NCBI GenBank assembly: GCA_020850995.1 | Contig: JADZDP010000260.1 | Span: 1 to 35,273, forward strand | Reading direction: 5' to 3' | Origin: Deltaproteobacteria bacterium | Lineage (GTDB): Bacteria > Myxococcota > UBA727 > VGSZ01 | DNA: 35,273 nucleotides | In this document: positions 31,434-35,273 of the stretch, in pieces | Numbering within the stretch: the first letter of the stretch is position 1 | Layout: each line of letters begins with the position of its first letter | The notes under the pieces: generated by a model | The model's database searches: none | What the model was told of the DNA's origin: nothing | Seen by the model: the letters and a program-made list of their open reading frames with translations, nothing else | Program-made: the position numbers and the translations under genes

Positions 31434-34400
31434 ATGGCAAACTCGTCGAAGCTCGTCACCAGCACCGCTCTCGTCTCGCTCGCGCTCATGGCCGGGTGTG
31501 GCATCGGCGACGTCGACCGCACGCAGCCGAACAAACTGCGAAAGAGCATGCTCGACGGCGAGTGGTACTACCTGCAGACCGTCGTCGACGTGCCCTACAC
31601 CACCTCGTTCACCTTCATCGGCGAGCAGACCGAGAAGACCGAGCGCCTCACCTGGGACGTCCAAGAGCACTTCCTGATCGCCTATCGCTCCTACGACCTG
31701 GTGGCCAACACCGACGGCCCGTCGACCGTGCCCGGCGCCGACGCCGACAAGGTGCCGCTGGCGGTGTTTCCCATCGAGAGCCACTTCGACGTCATGCGCG
31801 AGTACAACGCACAGACGGGCGAGCAGAGCAACGTGCTCGTCGAGAACAGCTGGGATCGCCCCTGGTTCGAGCGCCAATGGATGCGCGTGGATTGGTCGCA
31901 GAACTTGGCGCCGAGCTTCAACTTCCTGGTCGGCAATGTGGCGCAGGTGCCCGGCGCCCATTACGTGCAAGCGCCCGGCGATCCCGACGCGCTCTTGTTC
32001 GCCACCAAGAACGCCGACGGCACGTGGACCGACGCCCAAGGTGACGCCGTGGGTGCGCTCACCACGGCCGACTACTTCGACGTGGTGCACCGCATCTTTG
32101 CCACGCCCGAGACCGTGTTGGTCGAAGACTGGGACGGCGTGATCTACGAGGAGCCGGCGTGCTGGTACCTCGGCTGGTACGGCGGCACCTCCGACTGCGC
32201 GCCGGCAGAGATCACCATCCGCTCGTCGTTCCTCAAGGTCGACCCGAACAACGGCTACCAACCCAAGGGCTACCCCGACAACGAGATCTTGCGCGACGAA
32301 GACGGTGAACCCATCCGTGTCGACTACGTCGATCGCGATTCGCTGCGGCCCAGCGCCGATGGCTTCGTGGCGCGCGCGCCCTACTTCGACAAGTTCGGCT
32401 ACTTCCGCACCGAGCGGGATGCGTACGACCGACGCCACGGCGAGACGCACTCGGGCAAGGAGTACTGGATCAACCGCTTCAACATCTGGGCAGATGCGCC
32501 CGGCTGCGTGCGCCAGGGCGAGGTCGCGCCCTACGCGGCCTGCACGGTGAAGCCCATCGTCTACTTCACGTCGCCGGGCTTCCCGCCCGAGTTGCGCGAG
32601 CAAGCGCAGTACACGGTCGACGGCTGGAACCGCGCCTTCAAGCGCACGGTCAACAAGCTGAAGTACGACGACGCGCGCGCGCTCGACGAGGTCGAGGACG
32701 TGGTGGTCTTGCGCGACAACAGCTACGCCTCCGACGGCACCAGCGTGAGCGATCGCGGGCAGCGCCTTGGCGACCTGCGCTTCAACCTGCTCGCCTGGGT
32801 CGACAACCCGAACCAGGCGGGGCTGCTCGGCTACGGGCCGGCGGCGGCGGATCCGCTCACGGGCGAGATCGTGCAGGCCAACGCCTTTGTCTACGGCGCC
32901 GGTGTCGACGACCTGGCGCAATACGGCAAGGAGGTCGTCGACCTCACCAACGATCCCTCGCTCTTCGATCAGTACATCGCGGGAGAAGACGTGCAGCTCG
33001 ACGTCTACTTGCGCCGGACCCAAGACGACCAGGCGCGCGCGCGCACGGAGCGCTTCGCGCGCCAGAAGATCAACAGCGAGCGCAATCGCTCCTTGCGGCA
33101 GCTCGGCAGAGACGTGTTGCGGCGCGACGGTGCGGCCATGCGCGCGCGTCTCGAGGCCCTGCGTGACACGCCGCTCGAACAGCGCTTGGTGAGTGACGAG
33201 ATCCGCCGCGCCTTCTTGGGGGCGCACGCGGCCACGCCCGACGCTGCGCGCTCCGCGGATGCCGCCGCCATGAGCCCGCGCTCGTGGGCCATGGGCGGCG
33301 CCCTGCAGCGCGAGCGCCTCCGTCGCAAACACCTCGAGGGCCACAGCGTCACGCACACGCGCTACTTCGACAGCTCGGTGGTGGGCGTGGCCTTGGCGTT
33401 GCGCGACCTGCCGCCAGAGGAGCGCTATCAGGAGCTGCGCCGGCGCATCTTCCGCTCCACCGCCGAGCACGAGATGGGGCACAACCTCGGCCTGCGCCAC
33501 AACTTCGAGGCGTCCAGCGACGCGCTCAACTACGGCCGCGCCTACTGGGACCTCAAGGGCACCGGCGCGCTGGCGTTGGAGCAGCCCACCCAGGAGCAGC
33601 TCGAGGCGGGCATGCGTCAGCACCAGTACGCGTCGATCATGGACTACGGCTCGCGCTTCATGAGCGACATCGAGGGGCTCGGGCTCTACGACGAGGCGGC
33701 CATCGCGTTCGGCTACGGCGAGCTCGTCGAGGTGTTCGCCAGCGAGCCCAACGAGAACCTCCTCGAGCTCTACACGCTGCCCGACGCCCTGCGCCACCGC
33801 CACTACACGCACTTGCCCCAGGTGTTCGGCGGCATCGACGGCATGCACGATCGCCGGCTGGCGTCGTACGCCGAGCTCATCGACCAGCTCGCCGGCCGCG
33901 AGGACTGGACCTTGTGGGAGGTGCCCTACCGCTTTTGCTCCGACGAGTATGAGGGCGCCACCTCGACGTGTGCGGTGTTCGATGAGGGCGCCGACGCCTA
34001 CGAGATCGCCGACGCGGCCCGCCGCCAGTACCTCGAGTACTTCCCCTTCCTGTCGTTCCAGCGCGATCGCCGCTACTTCAACGAGTGGGACTACATGTGG
34101 AACGTACAGGGCCGCGTGTTCTTGCCCCTGCTCACGCAGTACCAGAACTTCGTCTTCGACTCGTTCTACGAGGAGTACGACTACGACTGCATCGTCTCCG
34201 ACGCAGGCGCGTGCGACTACGCCGACGGCGAGGACGCCGACTACTACGACCTGGCGCCGGTCCCATGGGCCGAGTCCGACGACGGCGGCCTGCCAGGCGC
34301 CGCGGCCACGCGCCTGTTGCTCGACCTGATCGGCGAGGTGATGGCCCAGCCGGAGCCGGGCTCCTACGCCTACGACGACGCCGAGAAGGTGCAGGTGCTC

Positions 34401-35201
34401 TATTCGTACTGGCAGGACGAGCTGTGTCCCGCCGGCGCGCCCGGGCCGAATTGCAGCGAGCTCAACGTCGCGTTCGGCGAGGGGCGCTACACCGACAGCC
34501 AGTGGGACGTGGAGAGCGGCTACACCTTCTACGACCGCCTGCAGATGGTGGGCAGCTTCTACGACAAGCTGGTGGCGCTCGAGACCGCGGTGACCAGCGA
34601 CACCTACTTCCTCGGCGTCGACACCGGCTCCAACGTGGGGCGCTATGCCATCGGCTTGGCGCTCTACTTCCCCGAGGAGATCCATCGCTTGGTCGGCGGC
34701 ACCGCGGCCGAAGACTACGATCAGTACGCCGGCATCATGTGCACGGCGGATCAGACCTACCTGCCGCCGCGCCTGTCCGACCTCGACGCGCCCCGCTGCG
34801 ACGGTGGCACCTTCCAGGTCGTCGATCCTGCCACCAGCTTCACCGTCGAACTCTACTCCATCTGGTACGGCATGGCCTTCTTGCCCTTTGGCTTCGATCT
34901 CGACTTCAACGACCGCATGAAGATCTGGCTCGAGGGCTCGGGAGAGCAGATCACGCCGGCCGACCCCGCGCTCGTCGTCACCTTCACCAACCCGCTCAAC
35001 AACCGCGTGTATCACGCGACCAGGCATATCGACCCCAACGTGTACTCACCGGGCGCCGCGCTGCTCGAGCGCGCGCAGCGCTTCGCCGACGCGTACGCGC
35101 TCGACCCCTCGCTGGACAATCGCTGGCGCCTCGAGAACCTCGTGACCACCATCGAGGACGTGCGCGGCACCTACGAGCTGTACGGGGCCTTCTACTTCTG
35201 A
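31434..35201 (+). CDS. Large lipoprotein zinc-dependent metalloprotease (metzincin type)
   Basis: This is a 1255-residue protein. The start ATG 31434 follows GGGGAT, and SLALMAGC at 16-23 is a clear lipobox, so it is lipid-anchored at C23. Zinc-binding motif HEMGHNLGLRH (679-689: H679, E680, H683, H689) fits HExxHxxGxxH metzincins, and SIMDYGS with M736 supplies the Met-turn. The architecture (long N-terminal beta-rich region, FTSPGFPPELREQAQYTVDG before the catalytic domain, long C-terminal region) resembles large EcxA/DUF5117-type zinc proteases known in Bacteroidota and Myxococcota. It probably acts on the cell surface or in the periplasm. It is monocistronic: 73 bases separate it from the coiled-coil gene, and a strong stem-loop starts at its stop codon. 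Confidence 0.88.
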   Translation: MANSSKLVTSTALVSLALMAGCGIGDVDRTQPNKLRKSMLDGEWYYLQTVVDVPYTTSFTFIGEQTEKTERLTWDVQEHFLIAYRSYDLVANTDGPSTVPGADADKVPLAVFPIESHFDVMREYNAQTGEQSNVLVENSWDRPWFERQWMRVDWSQNLAPSFNFLVGNVAQVPGAHYVQAPGDPDALLFATKNADGTWTDAQGDAVGALTTADYFDVVHRIFATPETVLVEDWDGVIYEEPACWYLGWYGGTSDCAPAEITIRSSFLKVDPNNGYQPKGYPDNEILRDEDGEPIRVDYVDRDSLRPSADGFVARAPYFDKFGYFRTERDAYDRRHGETHSGKEYWINRFNIWADAPGCVRQGEVAPYAACTVKPIVYFTSPGFPPELREQAQYTVDGWNRAFKRTVNKLKYDDARALDEVEDVVVLRDNSYASDGTSVSDRGQRLGDLRFNLLAWVDNPNQAGLLGYGPAAADPLTGEIVQANAFVYGAGVDDLAQYGKEVVDLTNDPSLFDQYIAGEDVQLDVYLRRTQDDQARARTERFARQKINSERNRSLRQLGRDVLRRDGAAMRARLEALRDTPLEQRLVSDEIRRAFLGAHAATPDAARSADAAAMSPRSWAMGGALQRERLRRKHLEGHSVTHTRYFDSSVVGVALALRDLPPEERYQELRRRIFRSTAEHEMGHNLGLRHNFEASSDALNYGRAYWDLKGTGALALEQPTQEQLEAGMRQHQYASIMDYGSRFMSDIEGLGLYDEAAIAFGYGELVEVFASEPNENLLELYTLPDALRHRHYTHLPQVFGGIDGMHDRRLASYAELIDQLAGREDWTLWEVPYRFCSDEYEGATSTCAVFDEGADAYEIADAARRQYLEYFPFLSFQRDRRYFNEWDYMWNVQGRVFLPLLTQYQNFVFDSFYEEYDYDCIVSDAGACDYADGEDADYYDLAPVPWAESDDGGLPGAAATRLLLDLIGEVMAQPEPGSYAYDDAEKVQVLYSYWQDELCPAGAPGPNCSELNVAFGEGRYTDSQWDVESGYTFYDRLQMVGSFYDKLVALETAVTSDTYFLGVDTGSNVGRYAIGLALYFPEEIHRLVGGTAAEDYDQYAGIMCTADQTYLPPRLSDLDAPRCDGGTFQVVDPATSFTVELYSIWYGMAFLPFGFDLDFNDRMKIWLEGSGEQITPADPALVVTFTNPLNNRVYHATRHIDPNVYSPGAALLERAQRFADAYALDPSLDNRWRLENLVTTIEDVRGTYELYGAFYF

Positions 35202-35241
35202 TCCCCGATCTCGATGAACGCAGTTCATCGAGATCGGGGAT
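35201..35241. terminator. Perfect 19-bp stem-loop at the metalloprotease stop codon
   Basis: ATCCCCGATCTCGATGAAC (35201-35219), loop GCA, and its exact reverse complement (35223-35241). The A of the TGA stop is the first base of the stem. There is no T-run, so it may end transcription in both directions without a classic U-tract, protect the mRNA 3' end, or be a dispersed palindrome. Confidence 0.65.
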
Positions 35242-35248
35242 GTCCCTC

Positions 35249-35273
35249 TGGGAGGGTCTGTCGCCAGACCCTC
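35249..35273. repeat. Hairpin GAGGGTCTG-TCGC-CAGACCCTC, start of a dispersed repeat cut by the window edge
   Basis: A 9-bp perfect stem with loop TCGC; bases 35249-35271 are identical to 22000-22022 in the array after tRNA-Arg. At 22000 the hairpin opens a ~95-base repeat unit, so the remainder of a copy may lie beyond the window. Confidence 0.65.

Noticed and set aside
31287..35027. Very long minus-strand open frame (1246 codons) opposite the metalloprotease
   Set aside because: It is an antisense by-product of GC-rich codon bias. The plus-strand frame has a lipobox, a HExxHxxGxxH motif and a Met-turn, while the minus frame is Arg/Val/His-rich without any motif.

Overview
The window is GC-rich bacterial chromosome and looks most like Myxococcota (the former Deltaproteobacteria). 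The clues are a eukaryote-like Ser/Thr kinase with the HRDVSPQN catalytic loop, a Glu-Gly-linker lipoprotein with thrombospondin type-3 Asp repeats, a large lipoprotein zinc metalloprotease, a minor-pilin operon and very Ala/Gly/Arg-rich coding. This assignment is inference from gene content; no 16S or other marker gene is present.

Region 1 (1-4541) is accessory DNA rich in nuclease-like genes. On the minus strand a TOPRIM-domain protein (2347-620) is followed by the N-terminal nuclease part of a DUF4297/Cap4-like protein (563-123) that stops abruptly. Divergently on the plus strand, a two-gene unit encodes a hydrophobic-tailed unknown protein (2585-3748) and a PD-(D/E)xK-like nuclease candidate (3795-4541). 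This is the best place in the window for an undescribed, possibly defensive, system.

Region 2 (4542-6112) is repeat-rich. It carries two families of perfect palindromes, an orphan MqsA-like antitoxin/regulator and a 186-bp repeat that ends in a 42-base tRNA-Pro-like 3' half.

Region 3 (6089-15706) is a metal-resistance operon: CzrA-like ArsR sensor, ICMT/PEMT-like membrane methyltransferase, His-rich exported CzcI-like protein, CzcC, CzcB, CzcA and a ZntA/CadA-type P1B ATPase. Many junctions overlap (ATGA, GTGA), and a paired TCATATGA operator candidate sits in front. The RND pump moves periplasmic Zn/Co/Cd out through CzcC, while the ATPase moves cytoplasmic metal into the periplasm. A second copy of the 186-bp repeat (15830-16017) closes the module, so the resistance cassette lies between direct repeats containing an att-like tRNA fragment. 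No integrase is present.

Region 4 (16293-21568) holds the Glu-Gly lipoprotein, then a minus-strand group nhaA - plsC - nitronate monooxygenase-like, and a tRNA-Arg(TCT). Region 5 (21579-22095) is a tandem repeat array with strong hairpins. A related hairpin recurs at the very end of the window.

Region 6 (22243-27087) is an overlapping operon of four pilin-like genes (FimT/GspH, PilV/GspI, PilW/GspJ, PilX types). The first is fused in frame to a multi-pass membrane domain. A 164-bp inverted-repeat element (27085-27248) separates it from region 7: a Ser/Thr kinase, YidD, a long coiled-coil protein with a degenerate receiver-like head, and a 1255-residue lipoprotein metalloprotease followed by a perfect 19-bp stem-loop.
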